From Alphaproteobacteria bacterium (GTDB lineage: Bacteria; Pseudomonadota; Alphaproteobacteria; UBA9655), in assembly GCA_017992885.1 (NCBI GenBank), contig JAGONT010000003.1, forward strand, positions 1 through 64,000: a stretch of DNA of 64,000 nucleotides, in the 5' to 3' direction. The position numbers were made by a program, and so were the translations under genes. The notes under the pieces were generated by a model. It was given only the letters and a program-made list of their open reading frames with translations. It was not told the DNA's origin and made no database searches. This document shows, piece after piece, positions 46,907-55,865 of the stretch (the first letter of the stretch is position 1; every line of letters begins with the position of its first letter).

Positions 46907-47745
46907 ATGCCAGAACTTCCCGAAGTTGAAATTGTATGTCAGGCTTTAAAGCCTGTTCTCGAAAAATCTTCTTTCTTGAAAATCCAACTTAATCGTCCAA
47001 ACTTGCGCTACCCTTTTCCCTCAAATCTTGAGCAAGAACTCGTGAATCATCCCATTACAATTGTACGCCGGCGTGCTAAATATATTTTAATCAACTTTAG
47101 CCATGGCTTAACTCTTATTTGGCACCTAGGAATGTCTGGCCGTGTGATTATTGAGGATCTTGAGGCTCCTTCTCTAAAATCTGGTCCACATTGACCACGT
47201 CATTTTTATGACTTCTCATAACCATAAAATTACTTACCGCGATCCACGACGTTTTGGCTTTTTACGCCTCATCTCTACACACCAGCTGAATATCCTCGCC
47301 CCCTTTAGCACACTTGGGCCTGATTCCTTTGGTGATTCGCAACTAAATGCGTCTCTATTTCATAAACGTCTGCAATACCATAACATTCCTATCAAGAGAG
47401 CTCTCCTTGATCAAAAAATAATTGCAGGTATAGGTAATATTTATGCTTCAGAAGCTTTATGGCAAGCTAGGCTCTCGCCGCTGCGTTTAACGAATACGCT
47501 TACATTAGTTGAAACAGATCTTTTATTAAAAAAAAATCCAAGACGTATTAGAACGCGCCATAGCTGCTGGTGGATCAACATTGCGGGATCATGTGCACCC
47601 GAATGGAGACATTGGCTACTTTCAGCATTCCTTTAAAGTTTATAACCATAAGGATAAGATTTTTTCACGTTGCCACTTATCCCCTATTATCAAGATTATT
47701 CAAGGTACACGATCTACATATTATTGCAATCACTGCCAAAAATAA
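46907..47745 (+). pseudogene. mutM: mutM (fpg), frameshifted formamidopyrimidine-DNA glycosylase
   Basis: The N terminus MPELPEVEIV holds the catalytic Pro2/Glu3. A frameshift near 47180 moves the DHVIF segment to the next frame, with a stop TGA at 47192. That frame carries the RDPRRFGFL and GIGNIYASE motifs. A second frameshift near 47530 moves the C-terminal part to a third frame, ending with a degenerate zinc finger (TYYCNHCQK, first Cys pair damaged) at 47743-47745. With two frameshifts, base-excision of 8-oxoguanine by this copy is lost. Confidence 0.88.
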
Positions 47746-48183
47746 GCGTGTGTTAATAACTACCCTACTTAAATCTGCTACAAATTTAGTCAAATAAAAT
47801 AAGTGAGAATCAAATGAGAAAGTACTTACATGTATGTAACGATAGATGACAGATTTTTTAGAGAAAAATCTACAAAATGATTCCCGACTAAGCTACAACT
47901 CGTAAAAACTACCTGGAAACTCCTAAAAATTGACTTTTAATATGACATCAGCCGTTCAACACTTTATCACCGCGTTTACCCAAAAGGCACCCTCAGATCC
48001 GATGACGAAAAATTGTTCTTCCGCAACTGAGAACAATTACTTACCAAAGTCTCTTCTGAAATCTTTATTATGGGAGAACAAACTTCGCAGCTACTCATTT
48101 TATAAAACACAGATTTGTATGTACATTGGGATGCCAACATGATATAGTGTCGGTAGATAAAAGAAAAGAGAGGGAGTCTTAAA
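47746..48183. other. Intergenic region before the TacA/TacT pair
   Basis: 438 bp; no gene supported. It should hold the promoter of the toxin-antitoxin operon; an RBS (GGAG) lies 9 nt before the ATG at 48184. Confidence 0.4.
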
Positions 48184-48486
48184 ATGACACTTAACAACGA
48201 ACAACATTCTAAAAAGAGTGAGCGTTTAAATTTACGAATTATCCCACAAAGTAAGCGATTAATTGAGCACGCGGCTGCTTTAGAACATACAACCCCTACA
48301 GAATTTATTCTAAGAACAGTTGTAGAGCGCGCAGAACAAGTTATTGATGAACAACATCATTTCTACTTAGATAAAGAAAAGTGGGAAAAGCTATGCCAAA
48401 CTCTTGATCAACCAGCACGTGATATTCCAGCACTTCGCAAATTAGCTTCTAAACCAACTATTCTTGAAAATACGTATGAAAAATGA
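48184..48486 (+). CDS. DUF1778 / TacA-type antitoxin
   Basis: 100 aa. The RHH DNA-binding N terminus (SERLNLRIIPQSKRLIEHAAALEHTTPTEFILR) and the C-terminal toxin-binding segment (YLDKEKWEKLCQTLDQPAR) match TacA antitoxins. ATGA overlap with the following GNAT gene. The antitoxin with its toxin normally represses the operon promoter. Confidence 0.9.
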   Translation: MTLNNEQHSKKSERLNLRIIPQSKRLIEHAAALEHTTPTEFILRTVVERAEQVIDEQHHFYLDKEKWEKLCQTLDQPARDIPALRKLASKPTILENTYEK

Positions 48487-48977
48487 GGAAAATTTTTCTC
48501 CTGGAAAAAAAGCATATAATTGAGCCATTTGATTGCGGTGTCCAAGCTCTTAATATCTTTCTTAAAAGACATGCATTGCAATCACAAGCAAGTAACACTT
48601 CACGGACTTATGCTTTATTGGAAGATGAGACGGTAATGGGTTATTATAGCCTTGTTTATGGATCTGTTTCTCCCCAAGATGTTGCAGAAAGAATTCGCAG
48701 AGGTGCAGGAAATTATCATCTTCCTATTATTGTAATTGCTCGTTTTGCTATAGACCAACGCTTTCAAGGAAAAGGATTTGGAAGAGCTCTTTTAAAAGAC
48801 GCACTTATACGTTGTTCGCAAGCAAGTGAAATTGCGGGTCTTAGGGCAGTCGTCGTTAAAGCTAAAGATGAGCAAGCAAGGACTTTTTATGAAAAATTTG
48901 GGTTTGAAGCTTCTCCTTTCGATGAGTTCCATTTATTTCTTTTAATGAAAGATCTAAAGAGAAATCTTGTGTGTTAG
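48483..48977 (+). CDS. GNAT acetyltransferase toxin, TacT-like
   Basis: 164 aa. GNAT fold with the acetyl-CoA loop QGKGFG (in DQRFQGKGFGRALLKDAL) and the FYEKFGF strand typical of TacT. The family acetylates the amino group of charged aminoacyl-tRNA and stops translation. Translationally coupled to the antitoxin gene. Confidence 0.9.
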   Translation: MRKIFLLEKKHIIEPFDCGVQALNIFLKRHALQSQASNTSRTYALLEDETVMGYYSLVYGSVSPQDVAERIRRGAGNYHLPIIVIARFAIDQRFQGKGFGRALLKDALIRCSQASEIAGLRAVVVKAKDEQARTFYEKFGFEASPFDEFHLFLLMKDLKRNLVC

Positions 48978-49396
48978 GTAACTATAATAACTATAATTGA
49001 CGGGGAGGAGAACCCTGATCGTAGCAAAACTAAAATTGTCTCCTCTCGCTATAAAGATTACTACTAATAAAAAAAAAGAATCCACAGAACATGAAGATAA
49101 ACTTGTGAGTAAGGGAAAAAAGCCTAACAAAAATTTAACAAAGTCAAATACATTCATCACTTTTCTTGGTTTTTAAGCAGAAGAAATTAGCTAGTTGTTT
49201 TTATCTTAAAATTTAAAACTTGGTAAAAAAGTCCAACTTCTCTTTAAAAAAACCGGCATCTCCTAAAAATGATCATTTTGTCAGGGGATATCCCCCCCCT
49301 CCTCTTTTTTTTCTCTAGAAGATGCAGAAATTTTAGGAATTAATTAAGTTTTTTTAATTGAAGCAAGATTCATTGTAGTTTTTCATTCCAATTGTA
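48978..49396. other. Intergenic region between convergent genes
   Basis: 419 bp; AT-rich, no supported gene. Terminators of both flanking operons should lie here; none clearly recognised. Confidence 0.4.
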
Positions 49397-50497
49397 TTAG
49401 AAATCTACGATAGAATAACTAGTGCTACGTCCTCCTTCTGCATTAATGGTTAATATTCCTTGGCTTACAAGTGATAAAATATCCCTATATGCAGTATCTT
49501 GAGAACATTTAACAACTTTAGCCCATTTAGAAGTAGTCAATTTTCCCTCGAACCCATCTAGCATGAGGTTTAGCACTTTGCGTTGACGTTCATTAAGGGA
49601 AAAGTCTGACAGACTCTCCCAAAAGCGTGCTTTGTGAAGTACGGAGTGTAGAGTGTTTTCCGCACCCTGAATGGCTCGCGCCAGACAGTTTAAAAACCAC
49701 CCCATCCAAGGAGTAATATCTAATGATCCCTTCTGGGTTGATTCCAGCATTGTATAGTAATCATTACGTTCTGATCTAATTTGAGAAGATAGGCTATAGA
49801 AGCGCTGTGAGCTTTGCTCTGATTGAGCCAGCACCATATCACCAATGGCTCTTGCAATTCGTCCGTTGCCATCATCAAAGGGATGAATAGTAATGAACCA
49901 GAGATGTGCAATGCCGGCTTTTAGAACTGGATCTATAATTGTCTCTTGATTGAGCCACGCTAGAAAACTTATCATTTCATAATCTATCTTATTAGCAGCA
50001 GGCGCTTGGTAATGAATGCGCTCATGTCCATAAGGTCCGGAAACAACCTGAATAGGACCATAACTATCATCACGCCATTCTCCAACTTTTATTTTGATCA
50101 GCCCACTGCGCCCCGTAGGAAAGAGTGATGCATGCCAGTTAAACAACCTTTCTTTGGTAAGAGGCTGTTTATAATGCTGAATCGCATCAAGCATCATCTC
50201 AACAACACCCTCAACATCACGATTTGAGGCAACGAGTCCTCCTATATCCATGCCAAGACGGCGCGCAATGGAAGACCGCACTTGTTCAATTTCAAGAATT
50301 TCCCCTTCTATCTCACTTGATTTAAGCACGTCTTGTGTTAAGGTTTGTAAAATTGCTTGTTCTCTAAATCGAAAACTAAGAACTTCCATTCGCCCAATAA
50401 GACGGCCTTGTTGATGACGCAAATGGCCCAACAGAGTATAGAGCTTCTCATCATTCCAGGTAAAATTAGGCCAGTCAGGAAGCTCGTATATGTACAT
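49397..50497 (-). CDS. Fic family protein with DUF4172 N terminus and C-terminal HTH
   Basis: 366 aa. Fic core HPFDDGNGRIAR at 205-216 with all catalytic residues; inhibitory helix SSEIEGE at 60-66 (class II). Residues 1-100 match DUF4172 and the last about 70 residues are a winged helix (NERQRKVLNLMLDG). Not closely related to the first Fic protein. An AMPylation role is expected from the family; the target is unknown. Confidence 0.92.
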   Translation of the reverse strand: MYIYELPDWPNFTWNDEKLYTLLGHLRHQQGRLIGRMEVLSFRFREQAILQTLTQDVLKSSEIEGEILEIEQVRSSIARRLGMDIGGLVASNRDVEGVVEMMLDAIQHYKQPLTKERLFNWHASLFPTGRSGLIKIKVGEWRDDSYGPIQVVSGPYGHERIHYQAPAANKIDYEMISFLAWLNQETIIDPVLKAGIAHLWFITIHPFDDGNGRIARAIGDMVLAQSEQSSQRFYSLSSQIRSERNDYYTMLESTQKGSLDITPWMGWFLNCLARAIQGAENTLHSVLHKARFWESLSDFSLNERQRKVLNLMLDGFEGKLTTSKWAKVVKCSQDTAYRDILSLVSQGILTINAEGGRSTSYSIVDF

Positions 50498-50501
50498 TTA
50501 T

Positions 50502-50579
50502 AATCTCCGCTATATATGCAGAAATTATAAAGACTAATCTCCGCACACACAAGCTTTATCTCCGCTAAAATTGCGGAAA
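50502..50579. promoter_or_regulatory. Operator-like ATCTCCGC boxes upstream of the second fic gene
   Basis: ATCTCCGC at 50503, 50537 and 50558. The first and third pair with an inverted partner (GCAGAAA at 50518 and GCGGAAA at 50573), giving TCTCCGC-N5-6-GCGGA-type dyads. They lie within about 80 bp upstream of the fic start, where the promoter must be. Confidence 0.55.
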
Positions 50580-50825
50580 AAACATCATAAAGGAAAGCGT
50601 TTTAAGAATTTCTTCTCTTTTCTCCGTGGATCGCCTGCCAATATCTACAAAATTAATGACCTGTTTGAGATGAGGTAAAATATCTAATGTGGCATTATTA
50701 ATGATTGAGTGATCATGCTCACTTAAATCCCCAAAGTGGTTAAACCCCGCAGGCTTACGTCTGTGGTATCTTCCATTTCTCATTTCTTTCGCCCAAAAAC
50801 ATGAGTCAATATACATGATTCTCAT
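50565..50825 (-). CDS. Doubtful small ORF upstream of fic
   Basis: 86 aa frame of unknown similarity, its 3' end overlapping an operator-like box. No strong ribosome site. It might be a remnant; coding status uncertain. Confidence 0.2.
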   Translation of the reverse strand: MRIMYIDSCFWAKEMRNGRYHRRKPAGFNHFGDLSEHDHSIINNATLDILPHLKQVINFVDIGRRSTEKREEILKTLSFMMFFPQF

Positions 50826-50945
50826 ATTTTTTGAATACTGTACTTCTGAGCTTAAGCTTAGAGTTTTATATTACACACAATAAATATATTATTATTTTTC
50901 AATAAGATAACCAACAACAAGCCGGCGGAACATTATCACACAAAT

Positions 50946-50998
50946 TTAGATTATGTACACCGCAAGCGGCGGGAAATAGAACCCGAAGAGGTTTAAAT
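50946..50998. repeat. Dispersed repeat, copy A
   Basis: About 50 bp (TTAGATTATGT ... CGAAGAG-TTTAAAT), about 75% identical over most of its length to a copy at 63140-63193, with a related third copy at 51043-51087. Confidence 0.55.
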
Positions 50999-51042
50999 AA
51001 AATCCCCCGTGCGAAATCAACAAAACATTTAGCGCATCTGTC

Positions 51043-51087
51043 TAGCTTATGTTACGCTGCAAGCCTCGGAAAATAAAATCTCAAGAG
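51043..51087. repeat. Dispersed repeat, copy B (more diverged)
   Basis: Shares CTTATGTTACGCTGCAAGCC-type core and the AATCTCAAGAG-like end with copy A, about 100 bp away. Confidence 0.4.
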
Positions 51088-51259
51088 TGATTAGTTTTAA
51101 AATAGCCTCCCAGTAAATTTAATTCCTTCCCATATATTAATAGAATGAGCACAAACTCGAGGATATAATAAATAACTTTTCATTAAATTTTTACGCATAC
51201 AAATTTTTATATAATAAATCTTATGCAAGCAAGACTACACAAAACTTACAACAATAAAA

Positions 51260-51277
51260 ATGTCGCCGCGGCGACAT
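51260..51277. promoter_or_regulatory. parS-like palindrome 1
   Basis: ATGTCGCCGCGGCGACAT, a perfect 18-bp palindrome, very GC-rich in an AT-rich region. It shares TGTCGCCG-y-GGCGACA with the site at 51721. Confidence 0.6.
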
Positions 51278-51720
51278 CTCATTCACTTATAAAACGTATG
51301 ACCATTATTTTAAAAGACAGACGCAGTGTTATTTAAACATATTTAATTGAAATGAAAGCATAAGAAGATTAGTCTCATACAATCTTTACTAAACAAGAAA
51401 CAAAGCATTAAATAAGAGCTCGCTAAATAAAACTTTTGCGTTCTAACAAAAAAATCTTAAATTTATAATTAAAGGTAAAGCTTTAATTTAAAGAAGGGTC
51501 TTCTACTAAAGTGTAGTCTACTGATGGACATTTGTATGTACACAAAACATTTGTTAACTAAACTAAATATAATATTAATTTAAATTAGCATGTTTTTATA
51601 GGATTAAGCTTCAGATTTTATATTCCTCTAAATTTAAAAAGTAGAAATTTAATGAATCTTTAAAAATCAATAGTTATCAACTCATTTTGTTTTTTGAGTT
51701 GATGTGCCTTAAAGTGTCAT

Positions 51721-51740
51721 ACTGTCGCCGTGGCGACAGT
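51721..51740. promoter_or_regulatory. parS-like palindrome 2
   Basis: ACTGTCGCC-GT-GGCGACAGT: 9-bp arms. Together with site 1 it defines TGTCGCCGYGGCGACA, located 461 bp apart and 0.7-1.2 kb upstream of parA. Likely ParB binding sites. Confidence 0.6.
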
Positions 51741-52467
51741 AGTGTATTATTTTTATAAAATTAATCGAATAGAAAAGTGAAGGTTAAAAAGAAAAACCAT
51801 TATTTATAAAATATGAAGTTTTTTACACCAAGACGCTGAGTTTTAATAAACAAGTTTATTAATGCAAATATCTAAAGATATCGCATGCTAGCTCATATAT
51901 ATATTTTATTTAAATCTCTATAATTCTCAATATATTGAGCTTCACACTGACATTCAAATTGATTTATTAAATCATAATGTAAACTTCTAAGAACGTATTC
52001 ACATAGCGTAAAACACTTTAAGTTTTACTTCTTAAAAACATGAGATGAGTTATTTATACAGCGTAATTTTAAAACTCTATATATCAAAATTCATGCTATT
52101 AGATTTGCAAATTACGAAAAAAAGGATGTCTTAAAAAATTGATAGTATGCAGATAAGATTTTCAAGATTACAAACATAGCTTGTACAGAGTTTACACACA
52201 AGCATCAGGAATGAGTTAAACTTCAACTTAAAGGATACGTAAAGAATTTATGCGCGGAGAAACCATTATTGAGAATATATTCTACATTTTATGCATTTAG
52301 CGATGTCTACAAAAAAAATTAAAATAAAATTTAACTTATTGATATTATTAATTAATTTTTAGTTAATAAGGAAAAATGGGATTGTTTTTTCATTTTTTTT
52401 AAAAAACCTATTGCACAAAAGTTTAAGACAATTTAGTTTAAATTCTTATTAAAGATGGCAGGAAAAA

Positions 52468-53454
52468 ATGGATTATCAAAACATATCGTTTTCTCAACGT
52501 ACAATGTCTGAGATATCAGGAATTTCAGTTTCCTCAATTAATCGTTACATTACGCAGCATAATATAGAGTCTTTAAAGACGAATAGCAAAATTAGACGTT
52601 ACCCTATAAGCACATGCCGTAAAATCTTATATGATTTAAAGTTCCAAGAACTAATTCCAAATCGAAAAGTCCAAGTTTTCTTTAATTTTAAGGGTGGAAC
52701 TGGAAAAACAAGTATTTGTTTTCAGATTTCATCTCATCTGGCTTTTCTGGGTTATAAAGTATTAGCAGTTGATTGTGATGCACAGGGACACTTATCTTCT
52801 TGCTTTCATCAATTGGATACAAATAATCAGGGACATACAATTTATGATGTTTTAAAAGGACACGTTCAAATCAGTCAAGCTATAAAAAACGTATTTGAAG
52901 GATTAGATTTAATTCCATCTAATCTATCTCTCACTCATGCGGAAGTTGGCTTAAGTGCTGCCCATAATAGAGAAAAGCTATTATCAAAAAAACTAGAAAC
53001 AATAAAAGGGTCCTATGATTTTATTCTTATTGATACTAATCCAACGTTTAGTATTTTAAATTTTAATGCCCTTTTTGCAGCAGATGATGTAAATGTGATT
53101 TGTGAAACTCAGCCTATGTCATACTCTGGCCTTAAAATATTAATGGGTCAAATAAAGATCTTCTCCAAAGAAATGGATTTAAACATACCCTGCCGGATTA
53201 TTCCAAATAAGTATGAACAAAATACGGTTAATGCACAACAAATTCTAGGTTATTTAAGACACGACTACTCAGACCTCGTTTCTTTACATATCGTAAGAAA
53301 AAGCGAAGACTTTAATGAATGCTCGAGAAGCGGTACGCCGCTTTGCCTCAAATATTATCAGAATAACTCTCAAGCTTTTGAGGATATTACGGAACTTTTG
53401 CACGAGCTTATCGATAAAACCTGCGTGAAAAAAATCAAGAGCAAAATAGCATGA
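52468..53454 (+). CDS. parA: ParA-type partition ATPase with N-terminal HTH
   Basis: 328 aa. Residues about 8-60 form a HTH region (TMSEISGISVSSINRYI), as in P1-type ParA that represses its own operon. The deviant Walker A FKGGTGKTS is at 74-82, and Walker A' VDCDAQG at 101-107. Mobile plasmids of this class use ParA ATP cycling to segregate copies. parB starts 17 bp downstream. Confidence 0.93.
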   Translation: MDYQNISFSQRTMSEISGISVSSINRYITQHNIESLKTNSKIRRYPISTCRKILYDLKFQELIPNRKVQVFFNFKGGTGKTSICFQISSHLAFLGYKVLAVDCDAQGHLSSCFHQLDTNNQGHTIYDVLKGHVQISQAIKNVFEGLDLIPSNLSLTHAEVGLSAAHNREKLLSKKLETIKGSYDFILIDTNPTFSILNFNALFAADDVNVICETQPMSYSGLKILMGQIKIFSKEMDLNIPCRIIPNKYEQNTVNAQQILGYLRHDYSDLVSLHIVRKSEDFNECSRSGTPLCLKYYQNNSQAFEDITELLHELIDKTCVKKIKSKIA

Positions 53455-53471
53455 TCGCTAGGAGATAAATC

Positions 53472-54308
53472 ATGAAAATAAGCGACGCTAAAGTTAGAAA
53501 ACCTAAAACTCTTCAAATTATCGAGAGAGACATTGAACCCTCTCGTGTTAGTATTTTTACGGAGAGTACACGCGGTGAATTCTTAAAAATACCTATTGCG
53601 AATTTAAAGCCTTACAAAAACCAAGCTCGCAAACTTTTTGAGGATAGTGAACTAAAGTCTTTGGCTGACACAATTAAGGAACATGGTATTAGACAACCAC
53701 TAACAGTTACTCTTATTCCCGATCAACCTGGATTTTATGAAGTTATTAGTGGTGAAAGAAGACTGCGTGCTGCTCAATTAGTTGGTCTTGAGCGAGTGCC
53801 TTGCATCATTTTAGAAAATGAAGAAAATTCGGAGGTAGTTGCACTTATAGAAAACATTCAGCGTAAAGACTTACACCCAATTGAGTTATCTGAAGCTGTT
53901 TTAAAATTATTTGAAACTGGAAAGTACTCCTCTCATGAAGAAGTTGCATCTGCTCTTGGTTTAGTTCGCACCAAAGTTACAGAACTTATTTCAATTGCAA
54001 GCATCCCCAAAGAAATTAAAGACTCTTTACTTAAAATGAGTCGTGTAAGTCGCAAACTTTTGAGAGAGTTATTGGCTCAAAGCAATACTGAGGGTATGAA
54101 AAAATTAATAGGATTAAATGAGATCAAGCCTACTTCAGTAGAAATACCCGCTCCTAAAAAAGCTAAATTTTCTCAAAAGCCTGTTTTGCTAAGAATTTCT
54201 TCTGGAGCAGGGGGATTAGAAATTTTCACATCAAAGTTGTATCTTTTAGACGCAAACAAAAAGGAGAAATTAAAGATGATGTTAGAAGAATTTATTAAGT
54301 CATTGTAA
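53472..54308 (+). CDS. parB: ParB-type partition protein
   Basis: 278 aa. N-terminal ParB/Srx domain (PIANLKPYKNQARKLFE) with GERRLRA at 94-100, then ENIQRKDLHPIELSEA (about 127-142) and a HTH (EEVASALGLVRTKVTELI). Binds the centromere and clamps DNA with CTP. The palindromes upstream of parA are its likely targets. Confidence 0.95.
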   Translation: MKISDAKVRKPKTLQIIERDIEPSRVSIFTESTRGEFLKIPIANLKPYKNQARKLFEDSELKSLADTIKEHGIRQPLTVTLIPDQPGFYEVISGERRLRAAQLVGLERVPCIILENEENSEVVALIENIQRKDLHPIELSEAVLKLFETGKYSSHEEVASALGLVRTKVTELISIASIPKEIKDSLLKMSRVSRKLLRELLAQSNTEGMKKLIGLNEIKPTSVEIPAPKKAKFSQKPVLLRISSGAGGLEIFTSKLYLLDANKKEKLKMMLEEFIKSL

Positions 54309-54312
54309 AAAA

Positions 54313-54332
54313 AGCCCGGCGGCAACCGGGCT
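54313..54332 (+). terminator. Stem-loop after parB
   Basis: AGCCCGG-N6-CCGGGCT, directly after the parB stop. The downstream T-run is weak (CTAATT), so efficiency is uncertain. Confidence 0.6.
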
Positions 54333-54375
54333 CTAATTAGAGTGGACAAACAAGCATCCACATCCGTTCACACAT

Positions 54376-54403
54376 GATAATAGGCATATTAATGGCTATT
54401 GTC
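54376..54403. promoter_or_regulatory. 28-bp imperfect palindrome before the second rep-like gene
   Basis: GATAATAG-g-CAT-N6-ATG-g-CTATTGTC, 42 bp before the ATG at 54446. Candidate operator or initiation site for that gene. Confidence 0.5.
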
Positions 54404-54445
54404 AATGATGGTGTTTGTTTGTCTCCAAAATAATGGAGAATAAAA

Positions 54446-55837
54446 ATGAGCATTAATTCTAATGAAGAGTTGTTTTACATTAAGTTTTATCCAGTAATTA
54501 AGGCAGAAGTTGGATGTGAAAGAGCAACCTTAATTCTTGGCCGCCTTGAATATTGGTTTGAAAAGTACGCAAATGGCTTTTATAAATTTGTAGAACCTTG
54601 CACTCATCCTTTATATCGGGAAGGAGATAGTTGGTCAGAAGAAATCGGATTTTCCAGAAAGATCTTTGTAAAAGCATTCGATCTTATTGGTGTTCGTTAT
54701 AAAAGCAAATCCTCATTTATAAAAGTTCACGACAAATTTCAAGGAAAACTTTACGCAAGCTACCATGATAGGAAAACAAACCAAACTTATTTTTTTCGAA
54801 ACCATGCTTTTGCTTCTCAATTTATCAAAGGATTATTTAATCGAAAATCTTCCTCAGCTTCTGTAAGACCAAAGAAAAATACCGCAAAAAATTCATCTTG
54901 TATTATGGAAGTTTCTTCTACGTTAAATGGCCGTTCCAGGAACAACCAAAATGGCCGTTCCTCTGGGGGGACTATAGGGGGGAAAGAGAATAACCCTATT
55001 CAAAGAAATACTTCATCCTTAAGTGAGGTTCCACCAACGTCTTCGTTCGTACATTCTGAACCTCTGCAAAAAAAAGTGACGGAAGAGATGATTAAAATTT
55101 GGGAAGAAGAAGTAGGAGAATTAGGGTTTTCTTCTATTTCTGCTGGATTTTTGAAGCGGTTGTTTAACTCATTTAAAAACTTTTTTGAGCAGTCTCTTGA
55201 AACATGGAAGTCCTATTGTCGCATGATAGCTTCTTCAAAATTTCTAATGGGAGAAGCTCAAAACAAGTTCTTCAAGAAAGCTTGGATTACCTGGGCTATT
55301 AAAGAGGAAACGATCGAACGTATTAGGGGAGGAGGGTTCAATCTCGGAGATCGAGAAACAAAATTAGATGAAAAAGTAGATAAAGTAAAAAATGATTTAA
55401 TTACGTTGGAAAAAGAAAAAAATAATATTGAGGAAAAAATTAAATATATCAAAAAATCAATTGAAGAAAAAAGAGAAGAGACCACTAAAAAAAGAATAAA
55501 AGCTTTTTCAGAGGAGGAACTTACGTACTTTAGAGGAGAGTTTGAAAACTTTTTAAAGATTGAGAACAACTCGATTTCAAGAGAATTTATAAAGAGTGGT
55601 TGGAAAGGAATGTTTGTAGAAACTTATTTTGAAGGGTTTCTTGAGGAAAAAATTTACAATCAACTTTTTGCACTTTCTTCTGATGAAGAAGCAAATAAAA
55701 TTCTCGAGAAATCAGATTTTCCAGAAAAATTGAGAGACATTTGTAGTGAGATTGACCATCTCAAAGAAAGACGTCAGGAGCTAATCCTAGAAAAAACCTC
55801 AGATATGGTAAAAGTGCATTTTCATCAAAACATTTAG
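54446..55837 (+). CDS. Replication-type protein sharing the phage replication module
   Basis: 463 aa. N-terminal part (about 1-130) resembles plasmid/phage initiator winged helix (YPVIKAEVGCERATLILGRLEYWF). The middle (about 215-290) has ASSKFLMGEAQNKFFKKAWITW followed by IERIRGGGF, parallel to the protein at 42460-43929. A long coiled-coil C terminus (about 305-360) and a further helical domain follow. It lies just after parAB, so it may be the plasmid's main initiator; this is inference. Confidence 0.65.
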   Translation: MSINSNEELFYIKFYPVIKAEVGCERATLILGRLEYWFEKYANGFYKFVEPCTHPLYREGDSWSEEIGFSRKIFVKAFDLIGVRYKSKSSFIKVHDKFQGKLYASYHDRKTNQTYFFRNHAFASQFIKGLFNRKSSSASVRPKKNTAKNSSCIMEVSSTLNGRSRNNQNGRSSGGTIGGKENNPIQRNTSSLSEVPPTSSFVHSEPLQKKVTEEMIKIWEEEVGELGFSSISAGFLKRLFNSFKNFFEQSLETWKSYCRMIASSKFLMGEAQNKFFKKAWITWAIKEETIERIRGGGFNLGDRETKLDEKVDKVKNDLITLEKEKNNIEEKIKYIKKSIEEKREETTKKRIKAFSEEELTYFRGEFENFLKIENNSISREFIKSGWKGMFVETYFEGFLEEKIYNQLFALSSDEEANKILEKSDFPEKLRDICSEIDHLKERRQELILEKTSDMVKVHFHQNI

Positions 55838-55865
55838 AGAACCTAAGGCAAAGGAGGGGAGGGGG

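Larger units (their letters stand above)
50826..52467. other. 1.6-kb non-coding region upstream of parA
   Basis: Very AT-rich with no supported gene. It contains two parS-like palindromes and two copies of a dispersed repeat. Its place next to parAB makes it a candidate centromere and origin region. A possible TTGCAC-type -35 lies at 52411, before parA. Confidence 0.5.

Noticed and set aside
47930-48142. 70-aa frame before the toxin-antitoxin pair
   Set aside because: No ribosome site and biased composition; most likely chance in the promoter region.
51532-51546. Match ATTTGTATGTACA with 48112
   Set aside because: A 13-bp match is expected by chance many times in a 64-kb AT-rich window.
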